NCBI RefSeq assembly: GCF_039545035.1
Contig: NZ_BAABRO010000014.1
Span: 1-64,000 of the forward strand
From: Novipirellula caenicola
GTDB lineage: Bacteria > Planctomycetota > Planctomycetia > Pirellulales > Pirellulaceae
Direction: 5' to 3'
DNA: 64,000 nucleotides
Shown: piece after piece, positions 42,751 to 52,306 of the stretch
Position numbering within the stretch: the stretch's first letter is position 1
Layout of the letters: the number at the start of each line of letters is the position of its first letter
The notes under the pieces: generated by a model
The model's input: the letters and a program-made list of their open reading frames with translations, nothing else
The model's database searches: none
Told to the model about the DNA's origin: nothing
Made by a program: the position numbers and the translations under genes

Positions 42751-43863
42751 TTACCGCTGATAGATCGGCAGGTAGTGGTAACGCACACTCAAACTGAGCA
42801 CCGCCAACGAGGTGGCGTAGACGCTACCGTAATTGTGCTCTTCGCGTTGGGGTTGCCAGGCTCCGGTTTGATGCTGAGCCCCTAGCAATAAGTCGGAGAC
42901 CAATTTCGAGGCGGTTTCAGCATGTTTGCCTCCGAATTGATGCATGCCCTGCGAGTAGTAATAGATGCCGTAATAGAAGTAGCGTTCATGCAGTTGCGGT
43001 GGATCTTCGAGTAACCAATCGGCGGCTCCCGCGACCATCGGCGAATCATAGAGTCCACATACCTGCATCGCCAATAAGCCGGCGGCGGTCATGGTAAATG
43101 TGGCTTGGTGCGTCCCCGGGGTATAGCTAAATCCGCTGACCTCTACGTTGCTGCCGCGAGGTTTTCGGGGCGACGTGTACGATGCTTTCAAGTACTGGAC
43201 CGCTTGATCGATGGCTTCACCGGGGACTTCCATGCCATCATTTTTGGCCGAACGCAGTGCCATCAATTGCCAAACCGACGCGCTCAGGTCCGAATCGGTG
43301 CTGCGGGGTTCGTAACGCCACCCGCCCTGATGCAATTCCGGTTTGCGTACTTTTTGGGCGGCCAAAATCAACTGGATCGCCGGCACCAACGCCTGATGAA
43401 TTCGTTCGTTTTGCTCGACCGTCGCTCCCATTCCAAGCACTTCGGTCAGCATCAATGTGATGATGCCGTGGCCATACATTCGCGAGCCATCGCTTTTGCC
43501 AAAGTACCCATTGTCGTCTTGATGTCGGGGCGTCAAAACAAAATCGATGGCACGCTGCATCACTCGGCCCAATTCCGATTGGTCTCCCGGTTGAGTTCCG
43601 ATGGACGCCATCGCCATGATCGCCAGCGATGTCATTGTGACATGGTGATTGCGATCAGCCAATGCACCGCTTTCTCGCTGAGTCCCCGCCAGGTATTCGA
43701 CCGCCTTGCGGACGGCACGGTCGACTTCGTCGGGAACGTAAAGCGTTTGTAGCGAGTCATCCGCAAACGTCGGCTTGGCGAAGGTGGCCGTGGCGAGCGG
43801 CAAGCAGGCTGCGGCAACGAACTTTTGCAAAACGCTTCGGCGATTGATTGTGATGGAATTCAT
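42751..43863 (-). CDS. Exported terpenoid-cyclase-fold (squalene cyclase/prenyltransferase toroid) protein
   Basis: A 370-residue protein with an export signal (RRSVLQKFVAAACLPLATATF). The mature part is an alpha/alpha toroid with repeats such as VRKAVEYLAGTQRESGALADR, QGGWRYEPRSTDSDLSASVWQLMALRSAK and YASSLAVLSLSVRY-like endings; the DSDLSAS sits where squalene-hopene cyclases have DXDDTA but lacks the full acidic triad. So a cyclase activity is doubtful; a binding or scaffold role is plausible. Planctomycetes often carry such proteins next to DUF4175 genes. The start is ATG 43863 (a GTG at 43881 is also in frame). It lies 112 bp after the DUF4175 stop. Confidence 0.75.
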   Translation of the reverse strand: MNSITINRRSVLQKFVAAACLPLATATFAKPTFADDSLQTLYVPDEVDRAVRKAVEYLAGTQRESGALADRNHHVTMTSLAIMAMASIGTQPGDQSELGRVMQRAIDFVLTPRHQDDNGYFGKSDGSRMYGHGIITLMLTEVLGMGATVEQNERIHQALVPAIQLILAAQKVRKPELHQGGWRYEPRSTDSDLSASVWQLMALRSAKNDGMEVPGEAIDQAVQYLKASYTSPRKPRGSNVEVSGFSYTPGTHQATFTMTAAGLLAMQVCGLYDSPMVAGAADWLLEDPPQLHERYFYYGIYYYSQGMHQFGGKHAETASKLVSDLLLGAQHQTGAWQPQREEHNYGSVYATSLAVLSLSVRYHYLPIYQR

Positions 43864-43975
43864 TGGATCGTTTCGATTCACTCGTGAACGGTGGGGTCCG
43901 CGGCAACCAAAGTGGTTGTCTCGCTACTGCCCCGCACCCTAAGGTCGGTCGGCCGCAATTGGGGCGGCGGCACTG

Positions 43976-46900
43976 TTACTGCTGCTTGGCGGCTCGGCGT
44001 GCAACAGCTTGGAAATAAGCTTCGATTTGCTGCTGGTATTCCGGGGCACCCAAATTCGATTCGGTCTCTTTGGCATCATCGGTTCTTCGTTCACGAAGCT
44101 GGCCCCACTGGGATCCCTTGCGGTTTTCTTGTTTGGCATCGATCGACTCGCTGTCGGCGATCCCGTCGGAGGACGAGGTGCTCATCGTGCTGTTGGACGA
44201 TTGAGCCATCGATTGCGAACGGGACTCAGCCGGGTTGCCCTGCTGCGCCGCGTTGACTTGGGCTTGACGTTGCTTCGCCATTTGCTGGGCCTGTCGCTGC
44301 ATTGCCGCCGCCAGCGTCGGCGAAGCCTGGCCAGCGGTTTGGCCTTGGGGTTGCCCTGGTTTCCCCGGTTGGCCCTGTTGCCCGGGCGTGTTCGGTTGCC
44401 CGGTCTGGCTTGGTGCAGCGGCCTGAGCGGATTCCCCCTGCTCGCCGGATTGGCCTTGCTCACCAGGTTGACCCTGCTCGCCAGGTTGATCGTTGGATGG
44501 TTGCGATTCACTGGCGGATTGGGCTGTCGAACCCGACATCGCTTGGTCCAATTCGTCAAGCGTTTGGGCAAGTTGGCGGGCGCGTCCAGCGGGCGTATTG
44601 GCGGCGGGCGCCGGCGCCGACGGTGACTGGGCTGACGGTGACTGGGCGGACGGTGAAGACTCCGAGGCCGATGGCGGCGTCGATGAGCTGGCCGGTGATG
44701 AGCTGGCCGGTGATGAGCTGGCCGGTGATGCGGTTTGCGATGCGGGATCTTCCGGCAACGCCTCGGCCAACATGCTGGCCAATTGGTCGGCTTCGGCTTG
44801 AATCTGCTCTCTTGCCTCGGCAACCCGCTGGTTCGCTTGCGCGGATTTGGATTGGTCCGCGCGAGCCTCGGCAAGTGACTGTTCGGCCGCCTTGGAACTC
44901 GCCACCGCATTTTGTTGGACTGACTCGGCTGCTTCACTCAATTTTTCGGCAACCGGATCCTTTCCGAGACGTTCTTCATGTCTCGCAGCCCGTTCGAGAA
45001 ACTCCGCTGCGGTTTCGGTTTGCTCGGTGATTGCCGCTTGACTAGCGGTCGCATGCTCGGTCGCCGGGGGTGCTGCACGTAGCGACTGAGTCGACGCGGA
45101 TTGTTTGGCGAGTTCATCCAGTGTCTTTTCGACCTGCTCTAGCTCGGCACTCGCTTTCGCTGCCATTTGCGCCGCCATCTGTGCTGCGGGGTTGGCTTTA
45201 TCGAGCGATTCAGTTCTTTCGGACTGAGCTTCCTTGCGGGCTTTATCCGCAGCGTTCTTCTTGTCTTGAGCAAACTGTTTCGATTGACGAGCCGCGGCTT
45301 CGGCCGCTTTGGCCAATGCAATGCGTTCCTCAGCTCGCTCGATCTCTTGGTCTCGCCACGTCTCGTCGGAATTCTGTTTCCGCTTCTTTTCCAAATCGCT
45401 TTTTTGCCGTTCGGCGCTCTGAATTTCCCGCTTCGCTTGGCTGATCCGGTTGTCGGCGGCTCTTTCGAAATTGTCCCATCGTTTGCGTTCGTTTTCCGCA
45501 TCCTGGCTACGACGGTTCCGCGATTCTCGCTGCAAGTGGCTGGCTTGTTGTTCCAGCGATTGTCGTTCTTTTTCGCGCGGGGTGACCGACTCGGACGCTG
45601 CGGCGTCAGCTTGCTGCTTCAACTGCTCGGTCGCCTTGCTTGCCGATTCAATCGCTTCTTTGGCTTGCGTTGCGGCTTGGTTCATCTCGGACATCAACGC
45701 GTCGTCGTTTCGGCTGTTTTGCACAGCTTGAGCCGCTTTCTGCAAGTCGTCACGAAGTTCGGCGACGTCGTCTTTCAGCTGCGGTTGGCGTGCGAGGTTG
45801 GCTGCGCGTTCGGCTTGGTGCAACATCGCGTCACGAACCGTGTTGATCGATTCTGCAACCTCTTGTAACTGTTGCCGCATTCGCTGTTTTTGTTCTTGAA
45901 TTTCGGGATCGCTTCGCTCGAGGCTTTTGTTGATTTCGCGTTCCGCCTGGGCGGCTTGATTCAGCGAAGCCGCGGCCGTTTCCGCCGCATTGGCGGCGAT
46001 GTCTGACAATTCATCCTGCATCAATTCGTTGCGTTGCAATTCGCGTTCGAGCTGCTGCATCAATGCTTCGGGGGATTGGTTGGCGGCGTTGGCCAAGGCT
46101 TCGGCTTGATCAAAACGTTGCTGCAGTTCAGCGGCTTGCTGCAATTCACGCTCCGCTTCTCGCAATTGATCTCGCGACTCCGAAACGTCTTCGCCTGCAT
46201 CCGCACGCTCAAAGTGTTCCGCCGTTTGCTCAAGTGCTTCTTTTAAATCTTCGAGCGATTGGGCGGCTTCATCGAGTCGCTCTTCACGCGGTTTTGCTGC
46301 AGACGTGGTGGTTGCGGCGTCCATTTGTTGCTGAGCGCGTTTCAACGCATCGGCGATTTGGGCCGTCGCCGCGTCGGCATCGCGAGCCAATTCACGCTCA
46401 GCCGAATCGGTCAAATCGACGTTGTTCGCGCGGTCGGCCAGCCGCTGCATCGTTTCGGTTGCGGCTTGTTCGGCGGCTTGTTGCTGTTGGTCAAGCTGTT
46501 TTGCAGTCTCCGATGACGCGTCCTCGCGTTGTTTGGTGCGCTGTTCCGCCTCGGCTGCTTTCTTTGCGGCTTGGCGAGCCTGTTCCGCCAGCGTGGGCAC
46601 GTAACTCAAAATCACCTGCCTTGCTTCGTCCACCAGCGGCGTCAGCGGCTGGACCGCCGCGTCGAGTTTGGCCACGGCGGTTCGTAAGAATGCGGATGCC
46701 GAGACGAGGGTGCTTGATTCCCAACGACGCGGACGGATCTGTTCGGCAGCTTGTTGGATTGCACCGCCGTATCGAGATTGGTCAATCGCATCGGTGACTG
46801 ACGACGGAACCCCGGCCGAACGTAGCGAACGCACCGCGTTTTCCATTTCGTGCATGAAGCGTTCAACCCACATCGGATGTTCCAATCTCGCGTCGGCATA

Positions 46901-49846
46901 ATGATCCAATCGGTTTTCTGCCAATTGCAACGTCGCAAGTTCGGTCTGCAGTGTGGTTACTTGATGAGCTGCAAAGATCACGGAAAATGCTTTGGACAAC
47001 TTTTCGTAGACGTCGGAAATCGGTTCCTCGTGATAGTCTTGATATCCTTCGGCGCTAACGTTTTTGACAGCGCGTAAGAACAGATTCGTGTCGGAAGCAT
47101 AACTTAGATCCACGATCGGCCGTGCCCGGTGAAGCGATTCTTCTTGCTCGAGTCGTGCGATGAGATCCGAGATGGCCGCGTCGTAGGCGGCTTGTTTCTC
47201 TTTCAACTGACGGTTCGTCGTGGCGGCTTCGTTGGCATCGTCGATCGATTCAAGTTTTTGCAGCAATGCCTTGGCGGCGCGTCCATCATCGTTTGCTTGA
47301 CGCAGGATCTCGTGCGGTTTGCGGCGCTGTGAATTCAGCTCGCTGAGCAAATGTTTTAAACGGCCTTCGAGCTGTTGGTCGATCAAGTTGGATGTGACAT
47401 GCGACGATAGTTCGTCGGCGTATTGCTGCATCAAAGAGCGAAGGTTCTCGCGCCCCGGTGGGTCATTGATGGTGTTGCGATGTCGGATTTGCCAAGTGCT
47501 CGAAAATTCGTGCCATCGTCGCAAATGACTGCGATGAGATTCGGTGAGAAGGTCCGAATAAGTTTCGATCAATGCATCGATTGTTTTCATGCGAGCGATG
47601 GCGACGTTGACGTATCGTTCGAACAGTTCAATCGGCACCTTGGCCTGCGGGTCAGCGATCGGTTGGACGCTACGCAACAACGCAGCAGCGTCGGTCAGGA
47701 CGCCGACGTCCATGTGATGTGCAAGAAACGAGCGTGCAAATTCTTCGATTCGTGAAACTTCATTGCGTGTGTTGGCCAATCGATTGTCCAAACGCTTGAT
47801 CGCATTGCGATCGAACTGCTGTTTGTCGTCGAAGATCGCCGATTCGTCGCCGCTTGGATTGACTAACCCTTTGATTTTGGATTGCAAATCGACCACTGCT
47901 AAACCGATTTGTTCAAGTCCGGCGGATTGGACTGGATCGTCGCTGTGAGGCAGGACGGTCATGATCCGTTGGATCAACGGCACGCTGGCATCGGACAACA
48001 GCGACGCGTCGTTTTGCAGATTTTTTAGCTTCGATTGGTCCAACTTACTGGCGTTGTCATCGCTGAGGTGTTCCCGATACTGATCGATCAGCGAATATGC
48101 ATCGGTTGTCCAGTCGATCGTCTCGCTGACGACTTCGCTTAAACGGTCCAAGTGATCTTGCCGTGATTGCGTGAACCCTTCGTCGACAATCAACACCTCG
48201 ATCAATCTCGATTCACCACGTTGGCCTTTGCGGTCGACGGCAACCACCCGCATATGGATGATGTCGCTGCTGACCAACGTCGTCGAATCGGTCGGCGAGT
48301 CGTTGCGATGCATCAGATCCCAGTTCCATGTCGGAGCAAGTTTCGTTTGCGGCGATTCGATGGGGATCGTAAATTGATCGGGAATCGACGCGTTGACCTG
48401 AAACTCGAGGAAAACATCGTCCACCGGCACATCGTCTTCGATCGACGCAGAGAGCGATAACACGTCCAGCGGTGACGCCAACATGTTGGTTTTTGTCTCG
48501 TCACTCCAGCGGACCACAGGTGGCGTATCCGGGATGGGCACGATCGTGTACTGCGGACTAAACGGATTGTCGAGATCCGAGTCCAATCCGATGGCATCAA
48601 GCTGGTAATTTCCAGGCGTTTTGATGGGTAGCGAGATCGTGAACGATGTCGGATCGTTCTCATGTGGTTTCAGAGGTAACACCACGCCCCGGGTTCCATA
48701 ACGCAGCGTCGCATCGCGAACGGGTTGGTCAAATTGAATCGTCAAGTGCCCGGTCGTACCGGCCAAGGCCGTCAGATCACCGTGGTCGGATGTCTCCGTT
48801 AAATCAGGAAGTTTCGCGTACTTGGGAAACTCGTATCGTTTTTCCAGCGAAACGACGCGCGGGCGGGGCAGGGGTGTCAACGTATGCCAAAGTGTCACGG
48901 CGTCTCCGGCGAGCACGCGATACTGAACCGGCGTCGTTTTGATCGAAAGATTGGCTGCGAATGCACTTGGGGCGGGGTCGCTTGTGGACGTGCTATCCGA
49001 TGCGAGGGTGGGATCTACCGAATGTGGGTTTAGCAGCGGCGCACGTGATAACATCGTCGATTCGAATGTCTCGCCGTCGACCCGCCACTGAATGATCACG
49101 TCGTCCATCATTTGTTGCCGTTTCGCTACGGCCGACGGCGACCGTTCCGAAGGACGTGGCCAAGTGACTTCGACGACCACGGCGACCGCATCCCCTTCGG
49201 CCACATTGCGGGTTGCCGGAGTGGGCTGGATGATTTGAATTTTGATGTCCGATGCACGCTCGATGGACGCCATCGGCAACATGGCTCTTGCCATTCGGCG
49301 ACCAAACTGCAGCGACGGAATCAACGCCAACAGGACGCAAATCGCCAGCACCACCGATCCTGCGATCAACCATTTGCGAATCATCGCAATCGGCAGCAGC
49401 CCAGTGACGTCAACCTTTTGCAACCGGCGTCCCACCGAGTTTTGCAACCGGTTTTGTAGTTCAACCGATCCGTTGGCGAGCCGCGGATCAGCGAGTTCCA
49501 CTGCTGAAAGCAGGTCGTCACGTACGCGTGGGGCGGTCGATTCAAGTTGACGGGCAAGCTTTTGTGGATCTTGGTGACGTAGATGACGCAGTCCAAAGAA
49601 CCAAAGCACTCCGGCGGTCGTTGCGTAAGCCGCCAAACTTAATGTCATCCGTAGCGAATCAGGCAGCAGCCAAAAATGATCCGCAATCGCAACGACAAAC
49701 AGCGTCCCAAAAAAAGCCAAGATAGCGATTGCCGCACATCGCAGTCCGATTAACCATCGACGCCGACGCGCAAACGACTGAAGCGCCGACGCCGTCGCGG
49801 GATCAAGTTTTAAATGGTTTAGGAATGAAGAGCCTGCTGCGGACAT
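43976..49846 (-). CDS. DUF4175-type giant coiled-coil membrane protein (1956 residues)
   Basis: The N-terminus has three hydrophobic segments (RCAAIAILAFFGTLFVVAIAD, LSLAAYATTAGVLWFFGL and IRKWLIAGSVVLAICVLLALI) bracketing a KLARQLESTAPRVRDDLLSAVEL helix: the DUF4175 start. Residues about 250-600 are beta-rich and extracytoplasmic, and about 600-1700 are long coiled-coil helices. The last 250 residues are low complexity, with an in-frame 15-bp tandem repeat (44683-44734) encoding SPASS units, Gln/Pro/Gly-rich collagen-like PGQ runs, then a helix near the end. It is the core of a packed operon with DUF58, Bat and VWA proteins. ATG 49846, 3 bp after the VWA/GAT gene. Function unknown. Confidence 0.82.
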   Translation of the reverse strand: MSAAGSSFLNHLKLDPATASALQSFARRRRWLIGLRCAAIAILAFFGTLFVVAIADHFWLLPDSLRMTLSLAAYATTAGVLWFFGLRHLRHQDPQKLARQLESTAPRVRDDLLSAVELADPRLANGSVELQNRLQNSVGRRLQKVDVTGLLPIAMIRKWLIAGSVVLAICVLLALIPSLQFGRRMARAMLPMASIERASDIKIQIIQPTPATRNVAEGDAVAVVVEVTWPRPSERSPSAVAKRQQMMDDVIIQWRVDGETFESTMLSRAPLLNPHSVDPTLASDSTSTSDPAPSAFAANLSIKTTPVQYRVLAGDAVTLWHTLTPLPRPRVVSLEKRYEFPKYAKLPDLTETSDHGDLTALAGTTGHLTIQFDQPVRDATLRYGTRGVVLPLKPHENDPTSFTISLPIKTPGNYQLDAIGLDSDLDNPFSPQYTIVPIPDTPPVVRWSDETKTNMLASPLDVLSLSASIEDDVPVDDVFLEFQVNASIPDQFTIPIESPQTKLAPTWNWDLMHRNDSPTDSTTLVSSDIIHMRVVAVDRKGQRGESRLIEVLIVDEGFTQSRQDHLDRLSEVVSETIDWTTDAYSLIDQYREHLSDDNASKLDQSKLKNLQNDASLLSDASVPLIQRIMTVLPHSDDPVQSAGLEQIGLAVVDLQSKIKGLVNPSGDESAIFDDKQQFDRNAIKRLDNRLANTRNEVSRIEEFARSFLAHHMDVGVLTDAAALLRSVQPIADPQAKVPIELFERYVNVAIARMKTIDALIETYSDLLTESHRSHLRRWHEFSSTWQIRHRNTINDPPGRENLRSLMQQYADELSSHVTSNLIDQQLEGRLKHLLSELNSQRRKPHEILRQANDDGRAAKALLQKLESIDDANEAATTNRQLKEKQAAYDAAISDLIARLEQEESLHRARPIVDLSYASDTNLFLRAVKNVSAEGYQDYHEEPISDVYEKLSKAFSVIFAAHQVTTLQTELATLQLAENRLDHYADARLEHPMWVERFMHEMENAVRSLRSAGVPSSVTDAIDQSRYGGAIQQAAEQIRPRRWESSTLVSASAFLRTAVAKLDAAVQPLTPLVDEARQVILSYVPTLAEQARQAAKKAAEAEQRTKQREDASSETAKQLDQQQQAAEQAATETMQRLADRANNVDLTDSAERELARDADAATAQIADALKRAQQQMDAATTTSAAKPREERLDEAAQSLEDLKEALEQTAEHFERADAGEDVSESRDQLREAERELQQAAELQQRFDQAEALANAANQSPEALMQQLERELQRNELMQDELSDIAANAAETAAASLNQAAQAEREINKSLERSDPEIQEQKQRMRQQLQEVAESINTVRDAMLHQAERAANLARQPQLKDDVAELRDDLQKAAQAVQNSRNDDALMSEMNQAATQAKEAIESASKATEQLKQQADAAASESVTPREKERQSLEQQASHLQRESRNRRSQDAENERKRWDNFERAADNRISQAKREIQSAERQKSDLEKKRKQNSDETWRDQEIERAEERIALAKAAEAAARQSKQFAQDKKNAADKARKEAQSERTESLDKANPAAQMAAQMAAKASAELEQVEKTLDELAKQSASTQSLRAAPPATEHATASQAAITEQTETAAEFLERAARHEERLGKDPVAEKLSEAAESVQQNAVASSKAAEQSLAEARADQSKSAQANQRVAEAREQIQAEADQLASMLAEALPEDPASQTASPASSSPASSSPASSSTPPSASESSPSAQSPSAQSPSAPAPAANTPAGRARQLAQTLDELDQAMSGSTAQSASESQPSNDQPGEQGQPGEQGQSGEQGESAQAAAPSQTGQPNTPGQQGQPGKPGQPQGQTAGQASPTLAAAMQRQAQQMAKQRQAQVNAAQQGNPAESRSQSMAQSSNSTMSTSSSDGIADSESIDAKQENRKGSQWGQLRERRTDDAKETESNLGAPEYQQQIEAYFQAVARRAAKQQ
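44683..44734 (-). repeat. 15-bp in-frame tandem repeat in the DUF4175 gene
   Basis: gatgagctggccggt occurs three times with a partial fourth, all in frame, encoding SPASS repeats on the coding strand. It is typical slippage in a disordered tail. Confidence 0.85.
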
Positions 49847-49849
49847 CGT

Positions 49850-52306
49850 TTACACCAACCCTGCTCGTTTGCGCAACAACCATTCGGCAGTCAACAACGC
49901 GATGACCACCCAAAACCAATAGAACGACTGCCAAATCAGAACATCCGACTCGATCACTGAACCACTTGACAACGGTTTGAGTTGTTCGAGCAATTGGTCG
50001 GCCGATGACTCATGGAAATAGCTGCCCTTGCCTGCCTGGGCAATTTGCATCAAGGCGTTTTTATCAAGCCCCACGCGACGCAGTTCGGCGTGATTGGGGG
50101 TCCCCACCCAAATCGGCGTCGTTGCTTGAAGTGCCGTGGAATCAAACCCGCTAGCACGAATTCGCACCTCATACGCACCGGGGTCCAGCGGCTGTGTTTC
50201 GCCTTGGTAGGTTCCTCGCGATGGATCGTCGATGGACAACGCGACCGTCGCAACGACGCGATCGTCGGTAACCAACAAAGCATCGACAGTGGCATCGCCG
50301 ATGGGTTTTCCCGTGGGACCTTGCAGTCGCACGCGAATCAGCGACGAATCCCCAGCCGCGTATTCGACTCGATCCGTCCCGAGCGAGACAAAGGAATCGC
50401 TTGCCGAGTAAGGCGGCTGCATCACCGCGCTGAGCACTTGGTTCCAAAATCGAGCATGCAGTTCGTCTGCCAATTTGTAACGCCAACGCCACGATTGATC
50501 CGACGAGAAATAGAACACACGGCCTGCACCGAATAGACGAGTGACAAGCCAAGGGGTGGGTTTCCCGTCGCGGCTGACCGTGTTGGCCCAAACTTCGGCA
50601 CCGGCTTGCGGCTGCACCTGGTTGACATATTGCGGCGGCGGCAACCGTGACCACATGTCGGCCACGCGGGTGACGTCGGAGTTCTCGCTTTGGCGAAGCA
50701 GCATCATGGGCTGTTCACCACCGGTCACCGTCGGCAAAATCTTGGCGCCGTCGATTACCGCATCGCCCCCGGCGTAGTTCACGGGAATCAGATCGGACAA
50801 GAATGTCTCTGCCAATTTGCGGACTCGCTGGTAACGCCCATCCACCACAATTAGCCCGCCACCACGGCTGACAAAATGACGCAGCAGAGCCGCGTCGGCA
50901 TGTTTGAATTGCTCGGGCGGTATTTCACCCAGGATGATTGCATCGTATTGCGAGATCGCTTCGGCATCCGCTGGGAATTGTCCCGATTGACTGCCACGTG
51001 TCACACTGGGCATATCGGTCCCGGGGCCATACAGCACTGTGTCCACTCGCCAAGCGGGATCACGCTGGAACAGATTGCGAAGGTAACGCGTTTCCCAGCG
51101 GCTCGAGCCATCAAGAATTAACAAGCGGCGATCTCGTACCGAGGCGGCCACTCGAAATGGCATCGAGTCGTTCTCGCTCATCAAGTTCCCGGGGGCACCT
51201 GAATCGAGTCCAACCGAGTCAGAGCTGACGCCGCTGTCGACGACCGCCCGCAAATCCAGTGCGACCGCATCGCGGCTGACCCCGCGCACGGTCGCCTGCT
51301 GAGTCGCCTCGACCAAGGAACTGACCTCAAAGTCATAGTCGACTTCGATCTCTCCCTCGACGTCTGGTGTGATGGTGTGTTGCCACACGGTTTGGTTTTG
51401 ATGCTCGATTCGCAACCCCAGCGGTTTGCCGGTCATCCCAAACTGCTTGACGATGATCGTTCCCGAAAGCCTGCCATCGGCGGCCACGGAATCGGGACGA
51501 ATCACCTGAGCGATCCCGACGTCAACCGGCTCGTCTTCGGAGCCCATGCCAAGCGTCATCACTTGGGTGGCGGATGCTGCGACACGGCGTGCGGCGTCCA
51601 CGGGCGAAGGACCAAGGTTATGGCGACCTTCGCTGATGATCACGATTGCCGAACGCACGCGTTTGGATTCCGATTCCGATTCGTCCGAGGATTGGGCGTT
51701 TGCTTGCGGCGTGTTACGGTCGGACTCCTCGGCGACGGAGTCCAGCGTTGATTGCACACCATCCGAGTCGACTTCGACAATCGCAGCGGACACCGCTGAC
51801 GCCAAATTGGTGCGTCGGTCCTCGGCGATCAATTGTAATGATGTTTCGAGCGTTTCTTCGTCACGATTGGACCACAGCGGCACGGGGGCCGCGGCACCGA
51901 AGCCGATCACTTCGATGTCGTGCGTTTCGCTCAACTGGTCGACCAGTCCGAGATGCTCTGGCGTCCCCACCAACAGTCGCGTGGCTCGCCGGATGCGTGA
52001 TTCCGAGGTGTCCGAACCAGAGCTGTCGGTCATCGACATACTGGCCGATGTGTCGATGGCGAACGTGACCTTTCCCAGCGTGCCGATCTCTTGACGACGG
52101 TGCCAAACGGGGCCGGCCAGGATGAAGATTACCAATGCGACTGCGGCGGCTCGTAGTGCCGGCAGCAGGTACGAATAAGGACTGGCCATCGTGCGGGTTT
52201 CGCGAGCGTAATACCACATCACGGCAAACGCAGCCAACAGTGCTATCGCCAACACCACGGTGAATGGCAATTCACCCGCAAAACGAATCGTCGGCATGAA
52301 CTCCAT
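49850..52306 (-). CDS. Membrane VWA protein with glutamine-amidotransferase-like domain
   Basis: An 818-residue protein with two N-terminal transmembrane helices (LPFTVVLAIALLAAFAVMWYY, AVALVIFILAGPVW), then a VWA domain starting FAIDTSASMSM (MIDAS DxSxS, residues about 83-93), then a class I glutamine-amidotransferase-like Rossmann region (YDAIILGEIPPEQF, LLRHFVSRGGGLIVVDGRYQ, FGAGRVFYFSSDQSWRWR), beta domains and a C-terminal helix (FYWFWVVIALLTAEWLL). The same architecture occurs in planctomycete DUF58/Bat loci. ATG 52306 shares its A with the upstream stop (TAATG), indicating coupling; a longer in-frame start at 52402 is rejected because it runs into the upstream gene. Confidence 0.82.
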   Translation of the reverse strand: MEFMPTIRFAGELPFTVVLAIALLAAFAVMWYYARETRTMASPYSYLLPALRAAAVALVIFILAGPVWHRRQEIGTLGKVTFAIDTSASMSMTDSSGSDTSESRIRRATRLLVGTPEHLGLVDQLSETHDIEVIGFGAAAPVPLWSNRDEETLETSLQLIAEDRRTNLASAVSAAIVEVDSDGVQSTLDSVAEESDRNTPQANAQSSDESESESKRVRSAIVIISEGRHNLGPSPVDAARRVAASATQVMTLGMGSEDEPVDVGIAQVIRPDSVAADGRLSGTIIVKQFGMTGKPLGLRIEHQNQTVWQHTITPDVEGEIEVDYDFEVSSLVEATQQATVRGVSRDAVALDLRAVVDSGVSSDSVGLDSGAPGNLMSENDSMPFRVAASVRDRRLLILDGSSRWETRYLRNLFQRDPAWRVDTVLYGPGTDMPSVTRGSQSGQFPADAEAISQYDAIILGEIPPEQFKHADAALLRHFVSRGGGLIVVDGRYQRVRKLAETFLSDLIPVNYAGGDAVIDGAKILPTVTGGEQPMMLLRQSENSDVTRVADMWSRLPPPQYVNQVQPQAGAEVWANTVSRDGKPTPWLVTRLFGAGRVFYFSSDQSWRWRYKLADELHARFWNQVLSAVMQPPYSASDSFVSLGTDRVEYAAGDSSLIRVRLQGPTGKPIGDATVDALLVTDDRVVATVALSIDDPSRGTYQGETQPLDPGAYEVRIRASGFDSTALQATTPIWVGTPNHAELRRVGLDKNALMQIAQAGKGSYFHESSADQLLEQLKPLSSGSVIESDVLIWQSFYWFWVVIALLTAEWLLRKRAGLV

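Noticed and set aside
45167-45868. 233-residue plus-strand protein inside the DUF4175 gene
   Set aside because: It is the antisense of coiled-coil coding sequence (Phe/Leu/Arg rich); the minus-strand gene has the consistent domain structure.
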